In this document: positions 6,678 through 15,390 of the stretch, one piece after another | Numbering within the stretch: the first letter of the stretch is position 1 | Layout of the letters: the number at the start of each line of letters is the position of its first letter | DNA from: Flaviaesturariibacter aridisoli | Lineage (GTDB): Bacteria; Bacteroidota; Bacteroidia; Chitinophagales; Chitinophagaceae | NCBI RefSeq assembly: GCF_004343705.1 | Contig: NZ_SKFH01000003.1 | Span: forward strand, 1 to 64,000 | Direction of reading: 5' to 3' | Length of the DNA: 64,000 bases | Notes under the pieces: model-generated | Told to the model about the DNA's origin: nothing | What the model saw: the letters and a program-made list of their open reading frames with translations, nothing else | The model's database searches: none | Program-made: the position numbers and the translations under genes

Positions 6678-8249
6678 TCATTTGCTTATTGTTCGCCAAA
6701 ACTGTGACGGTTCCAAAAGAAGTGGTTCTTTAATGTTTATTAAGCCCTTACCCTGCTCAAGATTTTGTATTGCCTTTTCAAGTGACGATTTCGTCTTTGG
6801 AGTACCAAGAAAATGCTCAATCAATCCATAATCCTTGTTTCTGATATTCAAGCAAACTGGAATTTTAATTTGAGAGGAAAAATCAAAGTTCTTCTGCTTA
6901 TAATCTTCAACACCTTGAGTAAGTAAAATTACTACAACACCCTTTGATCGGATAAGCCGTAGCATATTTTCCAGGACCTTGCTCGCGTTCTTATTTTTCA
7001 AATAAACATGAGCCTCATCTATAGCAATGACATATCGAATTGGGACAATACGGTTTTCATCAGGTTCAACATCGTTCGAAGATGTAAATTCAGTATTTAA
7101 ATAATTCAAGATTGCAAATACGCATAGCTGTCGTAAGGTGTCGGATACAGCACTGGGCAGGTTCAAGTAAAGACTTTTGTTATAGAGCTTTTTTGCTCCG
7201 GATACTACCTTTGGCTTGAAAACATCAATAGAAAGCTGTTCGACAACGGCGAAAAGCGTATCGGGATCCATTTCACGTTCCTCGTAATAAGCTTTAAGCT
7301 CTTCGAATACGTCAAACAAAGTCGGGTGGAGTCCATCTTTTGCGCTATCAAAACATTTTGAAATAACGGAAGTCAAAATATTCTTACGCTTGATAGTGAT
7401 GTTGGCGTCGATTGCGGCCACCGCGTCAACAAAAGAGCGAATATTAAAGTTCCGAGTTCGTTCGTTGCTCATACTGATATATGACAACGGGTTGAAATCG
7501 AACGCTCCGGCAGATATATCTACATATTCGCATGCTGCAGCTGATAAAAACTTCTGCAATCGATCCGAGTGCCCCTCACCCTTGTAATCTATATATATAA
7601 AATTCAATGCGTTTGCTGACTGATTCCGGAATTGGTACAGTAGGTCAAGAACAAACTGCGTTTTGCCTGAGCCAATCATCCCGGCAACTGCAATATGACG
7701 ACTGTCGAAATGATCCAGGTTATTAAGTTCAAGCAACACATTGTTACCTTTTTGGTCCCTTCCGATATTTAAACTGACTTTGCCTTGAAACTCAGTTACA
7801 TTTATAGAATGGGTAGTTGGAGGCCCTAGGTATGTTGAGCTGTCGGAAACGAAATTTAGCCCGTTCTTAATTATTGATATCAGATAATCAATGTGAGAAA
7901 ACTTTCCACGAGACTTATCTGTCAAATCGGAATATATCTTGTTCAATCCGAAATTTAAATGGAGTTTCAATAAACGATTGAACTCATTCTCACTGAGAAG
8001 CCGACCATAGTGTTGACTGAATAGAGATTTGAATATTGTTGGATTAACAGTAGTCCCCGCTAACGTTTCTACACGATATTCTTTCCCATCCGAATCCAGA
8101 TCTTCGAACTCTTTTGCATCAAACTTTTTATCAAGTTGTAGAGTATAGTTAATTGCAATACGAGCAATTGCAGCCTCATTTTTAAACGCGAATTTATCTG
8201 TCAGGGTCCTTATAGTTACCTGATTTTCTTTGGTTGTCTTGAATGCCAT
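6678..8249 (-). CDS. dndE: DndE fused to a HerA/FtsK-like ATPase
   Basis: 523 residues. Residues about 10-110 match DndE: ARIAINYTLQLDKKF, DSDGKEYRVETLAG and LKLHLNFGLNKI follow the pattern of the small DNA-binding subunit of the phosphorothioation machine. From about 150 the protein is a HerA/DUF87-type P-loop ATPase with Walker A GMIGSGKT (190-197), an IDYKGEG motif (219-225), Walker B YVIAIDEAH (406-414) and a sensor-like VVVILLTQG. Classical DndE is about 110-130 residues and lacks the ATPase. The gene is four bases downstream of dndD. The fusion ties modification to a DNA-translocating motor; the restriction protein DndH is also HerA-like, so the ATPase half could replace it. Confidence 0.85.
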   Translation of the reverse strand: MAFKTTKENQVTIRTLTDKFAFKNEAAIARIAINYTLQLDKKFDAKEFEDLDSDGKEYRVETLAGTTVNPTIFKSLFSQHYGRLLSENEFNRLLKLHLNFGLNKIYSDLTDKSRGKFSHIDYLISIIKNGLNFVSDSSTYLGPPTTHSINVTEFQGKVSLNIGRDQKGNNVLLELNNLDHFDSRHIAVAGMIGSGKTQFVLDLLYQFRNQSANALNFIYIDYKGEGHSDRLQKFLSAAACEYVDISAGAFDFNPLSYISMSNERTRNFNIRSFVDAVAAIDANITIKRKNILTSVISKCFDSAKDGLHPTLFDVFEELKAYYEEREMDPDTLFAVVEQLSIDVFKPKVVSGAKKLYNKSLYLNLPSAVSDTLRQLCVFAILNYLNTEFTSSNDVEPDENRIVPIRYVIAIDEAHVYLKNKNASKVLENMLRLIRSKGVVVILLTQGVEDYKQKNFDFSSQIKIPVCLNIRNKDYGLIEHFLGTPKTKSSLEKAIQNLEQGKGLINIKEPLLLEPSQFWRTISK

Positions 8250-8253
8250 AGAC

Positions 8254-10320
8254 TTAGTTAAAGTAATCCTGCAAAATTTTTGTTCTATTTCCTGTATTCT
8301 TTAACAGGTAGGTGTTCGCAAGATGATCTTTCATCTTCTTAGCCCTTTTCCCATCAATTTCAGCATTTTGGGCTAATACAATCACTTGCTCCGATAGGTT
8401 CGGATAATAATATTCAATCATATTATCACGGTGATCAAGGTCAAGTCTTCCCAACGGCGTATCGATAAAAACAGGATATTCCACAACGGACTCTTCAAGA
8501 ATCGCTTTCATCAGAGCAGAGATATAAACTTGTTTCTCGCCTTCCGATAATGAGTCCTGGGGGACGCGCTCTCCCCTACAATCATAGAGGTTTACTTCTA
8601 AACCAGCATTTTCTGGCAGAATAGTCACCGAAACTTTATTAATGAAGTCTTTCCTATGCATTAAAAGATTAAGTTCCTTGCTGACAGTATCCCCAAGCCG
8701 ATCGCATTTCTCTTGCTTTTGCTTTCGGACAAACTCGTTAAGTGTGGCAGATAACTTCGTTATATAATTAATTTGTTCCTGTAGTCCTTGAACAATTGTA
8801 ACCTTATCGAGTAAATTTTTATTCTTTTCCTCAAGACTTAAAATCTCAGGCTTCAGTCTATTTTCAATCTCTCCTCGTTTCTCTCCAACGAGGCCCAAAA
8901 CTTTATCACGCTCCCTTTCAGCTTTTTCTTTTTTCTGACGGAATTCATTTACAATATCATCTTGCATTGCGCCTTCAATGCGCCTAATGCTTCTATTAAC
9001 TTCGTTAAGTTCGTTTTCGATCTTATTGAAAGAAGAGAATGCCTCCTCATAAATGTCTTTTGACTTATAAACGATATTTCGATAGAGCTTTTTGACAGAC
9101 TCAATATCATTTCTGCTTAATCCATGCTCAAGCTCCAATTGTACTTCTTTCGCATTTCCGCCAAGCAATAGTTTCTCCAAAAGAGATTCTGCCTTTTCCG
9201 CATAAAAGTTTTTTTGCTTGAATTTAATATCATCGTCAGGGAATGGCTCCTTATTGAATAGTTCTTCTACAAAAGTTTCTGCCTGCTCCTTTATTGCCTC
9301 TTGCCCATATCTTTTGCTGTGGAATTCTTCCTCTATATCGAGTTGATCGACCAACTCTTGAAGATTACCAGCCGATATCGCATAAGGAATTATTTCGATC
9401 AATTCAAAGAGTTTCTCAGATACCGAAGATTTCGAGCTTTCAAGTTGCTCCCTTAAAGAATACAGTTCAGCAATGCTTTGAGTGTTTGGCTTTACACCTT
9501 GTTTAATTAGATATTCGTCGTATGATGCTATTTCCTTATTAACCTGTAATAATCGCTCCTCTAGTTCTTCAAGTTGGGACTCCAAATCGCGTATTCTGGA
9601 GTTTTTGATTTCAATTGCATTTTGATTTGCGTCGATTTGAGCCAAAATAGATCTATCAGCACTTTGCTTTTTCAGATCACTTTTAGTATTCTCAAGATCT
9701 TCTATCAAATTTTCATATACAGATAGTCCGAGAATTTTGCCTAAAGCGTCATTGAGAAATCCACCTTGCTCCCTTATACTAAGGTCAGCAATTGATGCAA
9801 TTCTTTCTGCATTGAAAAAAATGAATTTCGCAGATTCAAGAGGAATAATATAGTCATTTATGAAAAGGCGCTTTTCCTCTTCGTCTTTCACTAGCTCCAA
9901 ATCATCCCCGTCTACTTTTATTGTAAGTTTTTCTTCTCCGGCTTCAATATCATATTCTCTCATTATTTCGATCGTGGCCAACTTCTTCGCGTTCTCCAAT
10001 ATTCCTTCCGACAACTCAACATCTTGGAATATCATGGTGACTGAGAACTTAGTTTTCCCTTTTTCCTTTGCCGCCCAGTTCAAGGATCGATTTAAGTATT
10101 GAGTGTAGTTACCCTTTACCTCCTTTCGAAAGACCTCATCAATAACGCTAATTTTTTCCCCATATAGGCACCAGACTAAACTTACAAGAAATGACGTCTT
10201 ACCTTGTCCATTGATACCGCCTATTAAGATCACATTTTTCTTACCGTAAGTAGAAAAGTCAATCTCATTCAAACCATAATATGGTTTGAAGTTTTCAAGG
10301 AAAACCTTTGCAATTTTCAT
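8254..10320 (-). CDS. dndD: DNA phosphorothioation protein DndD (SMC-like ATPase)
   Basis: 688 residues, close to the family's usual length. It has an N-terminal ABC half with Walker A GINGQGKT (35-42), a long coiled coil from about 210 to 550, and a C-terminal half with the signature SLSEGEKQ and Walker B YPVFIDTPLGRLD, the last being characteristic of DndD. It is thought to couple ATP hydrolysis to DNA handling during sulfur insertion. Its ATG shares one base with the dndC stop, so the two are translationally coupled. Confidence 0.93.
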   Translation of the reverse strand: MKIAKVFLENFKPYYGLNEIDFSTYGKKNVILIGGINGQGKTSFLVSLVWCLYGEKISVIDEVFRKEVKGNYTQYLNRSLNWAAKEKGKTKFSVTMIFQDVELSEGILENAKKLATIEIMREYDIEAGEEKLTIKVDGDDLELVKDEEEKRLFINDYIIPLESAKFIFFNAERIASIADLSIREQGGFLNDALGKILGLSVYENLIEDLENTKSDLKKQSADRSILAQIDANQNAIEIKNSRIRDLESQLEELEERLLQVNKEIASYDEYLIKQGVKPNTQSIAELYSLREQLESSKSSVSEKLFELIEIIPYAISAGNLQELVDQLDIEEEFHSKRYGQEAIKEQAETFVEELFNKEPFPDDDIKFKQKNFYAEKAESLLEKLLLGGNAKEVQLELEHGLSRNDIESVKKLYRNIVYKSKDIYEEAFSSFNKIENELNEVNRSIRRIEGAMQDDIVNEFRQKKEKAERERDKVLGLVGEKRGEIENRLKPEILSLEEKNKNLLDKVTIVQGLQEQINYITKLSATLNEFVRKQKQEKCDRLGDTVSKELNLLMHRKDFINKVSVTILPENAGLEVNLYDCRGERVPQDSLSEGEKQVYISALMKAILEESVVEYPVFIDTPLGRLDLDHRDNMIEYYYPNLSEQVIVLAQNAEIDGKRAKKMKDHLANTYLLKNTGNRTKILQDYFN

Positions 10321-11591
10321 CAGCTTACGATATTTGAAATTTCGGATTTGATTATTTGCTTTATATCAGCCCTTTTCCTTAGAAGTCTCTTATCTTTCTC
10401 GGCGCTCAATAGTCTTTCCAACACTTCATGATCAACTTGATTTCTTTCGCAGAGAGAGTTCAACTCTTCTTTGTGCTTTTTTTTAATCGAGTCACGTTTA
10501 TTCATGGTGTGCAAAATTTCTGAGCCAAATACTCGGTTATATATATCAAACACACTGCGAGAGTAACCGTCAATTGTCCACAAGATTTGAATTGACTTCA
10601 GCTCCTGGGTAGTAATTAACCGCTCCCCGCTATCTTTTTGAGCCTTCAATAACATCGAAAGAATAAGCTCTCGTGTTTCAATATTATACGGACCAGTACC
10701 AGCTGCACCATTTCTCCTTACAGGCATTCGATACTGCTCCTTGTCACGATTTTCGTACAGCCAGTCACGCAAATCAAGTAATGGCTCCAACCACTCCTCA
10801 CCATTATCAACAAGGGCTTCCATGGACTTGTCCTTTTTCACAACCGTACACACCCAACATCCAAATCGACTATTTCCACAAGACGAGGTGGTGGTATCGA
10901 TGACTAACGGGCATTCGCCACCTGTCGCATTTTTATACAATGTGACCAGTTCTCTATTCGAAGCATTATAGGGAGAGGGAACCTGAAGGAGATATTGCCA
11001 GAGCTCTTCGGTTTCCAACGATTTGATCGGACTATAAACGTATGCTAGTTCAAGTTGAGGATGGCGCGACAAGCGTTCATTCAAAATTTGTCTACGATCG
11101 ATGCTTCTTTTTCTGGAGCTACTCTCGTCTTCGCGCGTTCCTAACAAAACAACAACTTCACCGTGCTTACCAACTTGATCTTTTATGTATTTAGTTGTTG
11201 GTGTAATTTTTAATCGCTCCGTACACCAGCGAAAAGTGCTATTAGGGGCAGGGTACCCTTTACCAATTAGATTTACCCAAAAAGAATTTTCTAATTCCGG
11301 AGTGGTTTTAATGACTTTAAACGGAAGCTTCTCCTTCTTAGCAGCTTCTTCGATCTTTTCCAATGTACTGTCGAGCCAAGCAACAACTTTAGGATTCTCT
11401 ACGAGCGTGTCGTTGGCAACGATGTGTACCTCTTTTTTGAGCTTGCTTTTAGGCAATTCCTTAAGTGCGTACCAGACTAACTGAAGCAGCGTGGATGAAT
11501 CTTTACCACCGCTAAATCCAACGATCCAAGGGCGATCATCAATAAGGTACTGGTCCTTTATCTCATCCTTTATAAATCCAACTTTCGACAT
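10320..11591 (-). CDS. dndC: DNA phosphorothioation protein DndC (PAPS-reductase-like, Fe-S)
   Basis: 423 residues. It has the PP-loop SGGKDSS (27-33) that binds ATP and activates the backbone phosphate for sulfur insertion. RWCTERLKITP and TSSCGNSRFGCWVC supply the four cysteines expected for the iron-sulfur cluster of DndC. The next gene is dndD with a one-base overlap, and the preceding large regulator-like gene ends four bases upstream. No cysteine desulfurase (dndA) is present here, so a genomic IscS probably supplies the sulfur, as in many dnd clusters. Confidence 0.93.
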   Translation of the reverse strand: MSKVGFIKDEIKDQYLIDDRPWIVGFSGGKDSSTLLQLVWYALKELPKSKLKKEVHIVANDTLVENPKVVAWLDSTLEKIEEAAKKEKLPFKVIKTTPELENSFWVNLIGKGYPAPNSTFRWCTERLKITPTTKYIKDQVGKHGEVVVLLGTREDESSSRKRSIDRRQILNERLSRHPQLELAYVYSPIKSLETEELWQYLLQVPSPYNASNRELVTLYKNATGGECPLVIDTTTSSCGNSRFGCWVCTVVKKDKSMEALVDNGEEWLEPLLDLRDWLYENRDKEQYRMPVRRNGAAGTGPYNIETRELILSMLLKAQKDSGERLITTQELKSIQILWTIDGYSRSVFDIYNRVFGSEILHTMNKRDSIKKKHKEELNSLCERNQVDHEVLERLLSAEKDKRLLRKRADIKQIIKSEISNIVS

Positions 11592-11595
11592 TTTC

Positions 11596-13827
11596 TCACT
11601 TTAAAAACTCTGTAAACGTATTTTTTTCTTTATGCTGACGCAGCCAATAGCGAGACTGATAGACGTCTACCTTGAACAATTTCATAGCTATTTTTTCCAT
11701 CTCTTCCTCTGTAACCTTCTTTCTGCCAATATACTTTTTAAGCATATCAGGTGCATTTCTTGGAAGCTTTTTAAACCGATGATTCTTAATATTATACTGC
11801 TTCGATTTAAGACCGACGATCGCACCTGGAAGTATTAGGAAACGGTCGTCTGAATCCAACTTAATATTAGTTAATATGTTCTTTTCGTTTGTATCACGAT
11901 ACTTTTGTACATATTCTTCGATTAATAGAATGTGTTTAGGTTCTTCATTTTGTAGTAAGTACTCTTCAACAATGTCACGTATCGTACCTCCGCGGATACC
12001 CTTTTCGTCTTCCCATACTTTCAACCCGTAGGTCGAACTCTTACCAAAGCAAATGATATCAGGAACTCGAAAAATATTTGAGCGCACTGACCCTTCTGAA
12101 TAAAGCCGTTCAGGATATGTTTCCTGAAGTGATTGAATGATTTCTGTCAAATGCGATGGCTTACCCAGTTTTTCCAGAACATCATGAATTAGGTCAGGTA
12201 AGCTGCGATTTGAGTTCTTCGGAAATACTATTTGGCCATCGTAGGTGACAGAAATCCCATATCCAATTTCGAGAACATTTTCAGCAACGCGCTTAATGCG
12301 TTCGAAAAGCAAAGCATCAAATGCAGGGACAAATTGGTAAATGTAACCTTCGAAATTCAGGAATTCATCTTCGCTACGCCGTTCGCTAATTTTAACCTCA
12401 ATGTCTTCTGCAAAAGAATCAAATTCAAAAGCGCTAAACACGTCATTTGCTATTAGAAACGCAAAAGTAGATTGGTCATTTTCGTAGATAAACAAAGTAT
12501 GTGAATGTCTAAATACGCTGCCAAGCGCACGAAAAATAAATGCATCTTGCAAGTCAGCTATCTCAGCCTCAAAATAATTTTTTCTAATGTTAGATAAGTT
12601 GATACAATCTGAAATAGATTGCACATAGGAAGAATTCGCGATTATGACATCTGAAACAGATTTTTCAAACACGAAAAACTTCAGCGCTTCTGCTACCAAT
12701 GTGGGTCTCAATTGTCGAATACGCTCGGGAGAATAACCCAACTCCATAGCTATATCATTCAAATGAGCATTTTCAAAATCTCTTTTCAAAAAACAGGCAA
12801 GCATCATGTGATACTCCGCCTTAATTGGCAAAAAGGATAAAAAGTGATTTGTAAATACCGCAAACAATGGAAACCTTTGTTGAATGAAAGCAACTTCATA
12901 TTCTAACAGTTGCTGTATTGCAATCCCTTTAGATTTTCCAAATGCATTTATAAACAATTGATAGCTTTCGTCCTGCGCGGAAATATTTTTCTGGACTTCA
13001 GAGAATTGTTTTTTTAAATTAGATATTGCCTTATTTAATTCTGAAATTGTCTTTTCACCCGCATTACGAATGTTCCCAATATTGATATTCGTTTTTACGA
13101 ATGATTCAAAAAACGTTTGTAAAGTAAGGTTTGCCTCTCCCACTATCTTGTAAACTACGTTTTGCGCCCGTACAGGAAGACTTGAAAAACAAATTGAAAA
13201 CCATTGTTCTAAAACACCGAGTTGAATAGGTGTAAGTATGCCCAAATCCTCCGTTGCAGAGATTTCGATTTCTTTCCGTTCGTCCTCTGTGCTAAATTTC
13301 CTTATTTTGTCAACAAACAATGAAAGCTCACTTTCAATTCCTTTTGTCCAATTTCGCAACCGTCGAAACGTTCCGTTATCCTGGTAGTAGTCGAGTACTT
13401 GACCGACAAAAGCTAATCGATTTTTTGAAAGAAAATCTAGGGTTTTATCTCGCAAAGGAAAAATGGAGTAAGCATCTTTAACCTTCAAAACTCGATAGCC
13501 AGTACTTCCATTCTCTAGCGCGATTACATTTCTGATAGTACCATCTTCTAAATAGTTCTTGTATTTCTCACAGAGCTGCTCGAGTTCATACTGAGACTTC
13601 CCCCCACAGTTTCGGAAATTGATAAAAGTTCCCTTCGTCTTATAATATTGAAGAACTTGCGAAAGGAAGAACATGCCGTTTTGCTTGAGGACATTACAAG
13701 CTCGGACAGAGAGATTCTCGGCCACTTGCAATTCTTCAACATTTAAATCAGCAATACTTTCAAGCAATTCCACTCTTGTTACAATTAGTTTAGTATAAAC
13801 TGAATAAATCGCCCAGACACCGCCCAA
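11596..13827 (-). CDS. Large protein with RpoA-CTD-like repeats and winged-helix domains, first gene of dnd cluster
   Basis: 743 residues from a TTG; a GTG at 13773 is an alternative start and the first ATG is far inside. The N-terminal part has three copies of a helix-hairpin-helix unit resembling the RNA polymerase alpha C-terminal domain: LSVRACNVLKQNG with NFRNCGGKSQYELEQL (39-85), LRDKTLDFL with LRNWTKGIESEL (125-168), and LPVRAQNVVYKI with NIRNAGEKTISELNKAI (217-268). A sigma-like HTH follows at about 355-385 (DIAMELGYSPERIRQL). The C-terminal third has HARE/delta-like winged helices (SLPDLIHDVLEKLGKPSHL, then GTIRDIVEEYLLQNEEPKHI). No catalytic motif is seen. It may replace DndB as regulator, or be a core subunit recognising DNA. 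Four bases separate it from dndC. Confidence 0.75.
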   Translation of the reverse strand: MGGVWAIYSVYTKLIVTRVELLESIADLNVEELQVAENLSVRACNVLKQNGMFFLSQVLQYYKTKGTFINFRNCGGKSQYELEQLCEKYKNYLEDGTIRNVIALENGSTGYRVLKVKDAYSIFPLRDKTLDFLSKNRLAFVGQVLDYYQDNGTFRRLRNWTKGIESELSLFVDKIRKFSTEDERKEIEISATEDLGILTPIQLGVLEQWFSICFSSLPVRAQNVVYKIVGEANLTLQTFFESFVKTNINIGNIRNAGEKTISELNKAISNLKKQFSEVQKNISAQDESYQLFINAFGKSKGIAIQQLLEYEVAFIQQRFPLFAVFTNHFLSFLPIKAEYHMMLACFLKRDFENAHLNDIAMELGYSPERIRQLRPTLVAEALKFFVFEKSVSDVIIANSSYVQSISDCINLSNIRKNYFEAEIADLQDAFIFRALGSVFRHSHTLFIYENDQSTFAFLIANDVFSAFEFDSFAEDIEVKISERRSEDEFLNFEGYIYQFVPAFDALLFERIKRVAENVLEIGYGISVTYDGQIVFPKNSNRSLPDLIHDVLEKLGKPSHLTEIIQSLQETYPERLYSEGSVRSNIFRVPDIICFGKSSTYGLKVWEDEKGIRGGTIRDIVEEYLLQNEEPKHILLIEEYVQKYRDTNEKNILTNIKLDSDDRFLILPGAIVGLKSKQYNIKNHRFKKLPRNAPDMLKKYIGRKKVTEEEMEKIAMKLFKVDVYQSRYWLRQHKEKNTFTEFLK

Positions 13828-13840
13828 TCAAAACTGATTG
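13825..13840. promoter_or_regulatory. Perfect inverted repeat at the head of the dnd cluster
   Basis: CAATCA-AAAC-TGATTG is a perfect 6-4-6 inverted repeat that overlaps the TTG at 13827. Its location is right for an operator of the six-gene cluster, and the overlap argues that translation starts further in, for example at the GTG at 13773. Confidence 0.45.
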
Positions 13841-14205
13841 ACCAGTAAACTATAATGACGGACGAAAATTAGCTGCTTATACGCAAATTAATGCTATTGT
13901 GTTAATTGTCAACGCGGACTGACACAGATTACTCCTGGTTTTTGCGACTCAAAGAGAAAACATCCATCATATGCAAAGAAATATATATGCAACAACGCCA
14001 CATCATGGTTTCTGTTCCATGTTATGATGACCTAAAACAAGTATTACAAGGCATTCCGACTGTTGATTTCACGTAAAGGCACAAATTTGACTCACGGATA
14101 TCGCAAAAATCTGATTTTTAAACAGTTACTAATACAGTCCCGAGATCCAGTCTTTTGTTAATGACATACAAACAGCAACTGTCCTACCTTGGCGCCGTTA
14201 AAGTC
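13841..14205. other. Intergenic region between dnd cluster and small ORF
   Basis: AT-rich, no coding frame of note. It probably holds the promoter of the dnd cluster on the minus strand; no clear TTG/TAnnTTTG pair is visible. Confidence 0.4.
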
Positions 14206-14367
14206 TTACAGGCACAGCCAGTAAAGTCCCGCAGCCAAGCCTGCAAAATTTAAGAAAACCTGTTTTAGTCCGGCAGCCATTCCATGCGGCTCAGAGCCAT
14301 TGCCCTTTGAATGGGCAAGACCGCTGTTTCCTGAACTTGAAGCGTTAATTTTCGAAAGTTTCTTCAT
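14206..14367 (-). CDS. Possible small peptide gene (53 residues)
   Basis: An open frame from ATG 14367 to TAA 14206. It begins MKKLSKINASSSGNSG and ends in a hydrophobic, glycine/alanine-rich helix (MAAGLKQVFLNFAGLAAGLY). The basic start plus hydrophobic tail would fit a small membrane peptide or secreted peptide. No homologue is recognised and no strong ribosome binding site is visible, so it could be chance. A stem-loop (14286-14325, arms TTGCCC/GGGCAA) lies within it. Confidence 0.3.
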   Translation of the reverse strand: MKKLSKINASSSGNSGLAHSKGNGSEPHGMAAGLKQVFLNFAGLAAGLYWLCL

Positions 14368-14504
14368 TCGCTGCAGTGAAATAATTCAAAAAGTTAGTTG
14401 ATCTAGTATAAATAACAAACTCAAAGGAGGATGAATCATTTGGTGAACAAAGGGCAAGGAATATCGTTCGCAAGGAGGACCAACTTTATGGTATCGCGAA
14501 TGCC

Positions 14505-14530
14505 AAAAAAGTCAAGACATGACGACTTTT
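14505..14530 (-). terminator. Probable terminator of the caspase operon
   Basis: On the minus strand AAAAGTC-GTCATGTCTT-GACTTTT forms a hairpin followed by T residues, 20 bases after the stop of the last gene of the operon. Confidence 0.5.
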
Positions 14531-14549
14531 GAACTGTAAATAGTACTGT

Positions 14550-15389
14550 TTATTTAAAAACGCTATTCACCTGAGTCTCAACTAATGGATGGTAGAACTT
14601 TGTGAAGTTGAAATCAAGGTAAAAGTAAAGATCGCTTTTGGCGTCCAAGCTGGTCTTGTAACCCATATCAGCATTGTCACTGAACAAAAAGATCAAACTG
14701 TTTAGCTGAGGTCTGGTGAGATAATAAACCTCAATCGGCTGCCTGGTTACCCTAGTTGTTTTGCTCAGGCCATGTTTGTCCGTAAAAGCAAGATCAATTT
14801 GCATATCTAACACGTTGTCACCTGAAAAAGCAATACGTGGGAAACAAATCGAATCTTGCTCAATAGGCAATTCATAAGAAGCGGAATCGGACTTGGTTGA
14901 TATGTTCATGAAAATCTTAAACGGCCGGGATGTTTTCGGAAAAACACGACTCTGAAAAGGTATTTTTTCACCTTCGACAACAAGCATGCGATGCGGAAGC
15001 GAATCCGAATACTCGTAGAAATAAGTATACCAATCAAATTCGCCAGGCGCTCCCATTACACCTGTTTGCTTATGGCGTATAAAATTGTCAACATAATCCT
15101 GGACTACAAGCTCGTAGATTTCGGATTTTTCGATTTGGCCTTGGTTAATCGTTTTTTTTCCATTTACAAAGCTCATAACAACGACTCCGTATTTCGTGCT
15201 TACCAATCGGATTGCCGCGCTAACTGAATTGGCTGTAAGTTTATCCACCCCGTTTATCCAATCATCTTTGACCAGCATCTTATTACCATTGTACACTTTC
15301 CCATTCACCTTTGTAACTTGATAATCCTGGGCAAATATTTGATTGACCAATAGCAATACATACATGGTCATGATAGTGATGTATTTCAT
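14550..15389 (-). CDS. Secreted protein of unknown function, third gene of caspase operon
   Basis: 279 residues from the ATG at 15389, one base after the stop of the CHASE2 gene; a TTG seven codons upstream is less likely. Residues 1-21 (MKYITIMTMYVLLLVNQIFA) are a signal peptide, so it is periplasmic or exported. The rest is beta-rich with repeated aromatic strands (DWYTYFYEYSDSLP, SDLYFYLDFNFTKFY) and no motif I know. Its tight linkage to the WD40-caspase and CHASE2 genes indicates a shared envelope function. Confidence 0.7.
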   Translation of the reverse strand: MKYITIMTMYVLLLVNQIFAQDYQVTKVNGKVYNGNKMLVKDDWINGVDKLTANSVSAAIRLVSTKYGVVVMSFVNGKKTINQGQIEKSEIYELVVQDYVDNFIRHKQTGVMGAPGEFDWYTYFYEYSDSLPHRMLVVEGEKIPFQSRVFPKTSRPFKIFMNISTKSDSASYELPIEQDSICFPRIAFSGDNVLDMQIDLAFTDKHGLSKTTRVTRQPIEVYYLTRPQLNSLIFLFSDNADMGYKTSLDAKSDLYFYLDFNFTKFYHPLVETQVNSVFK

Positions 15390-15390
15390 T

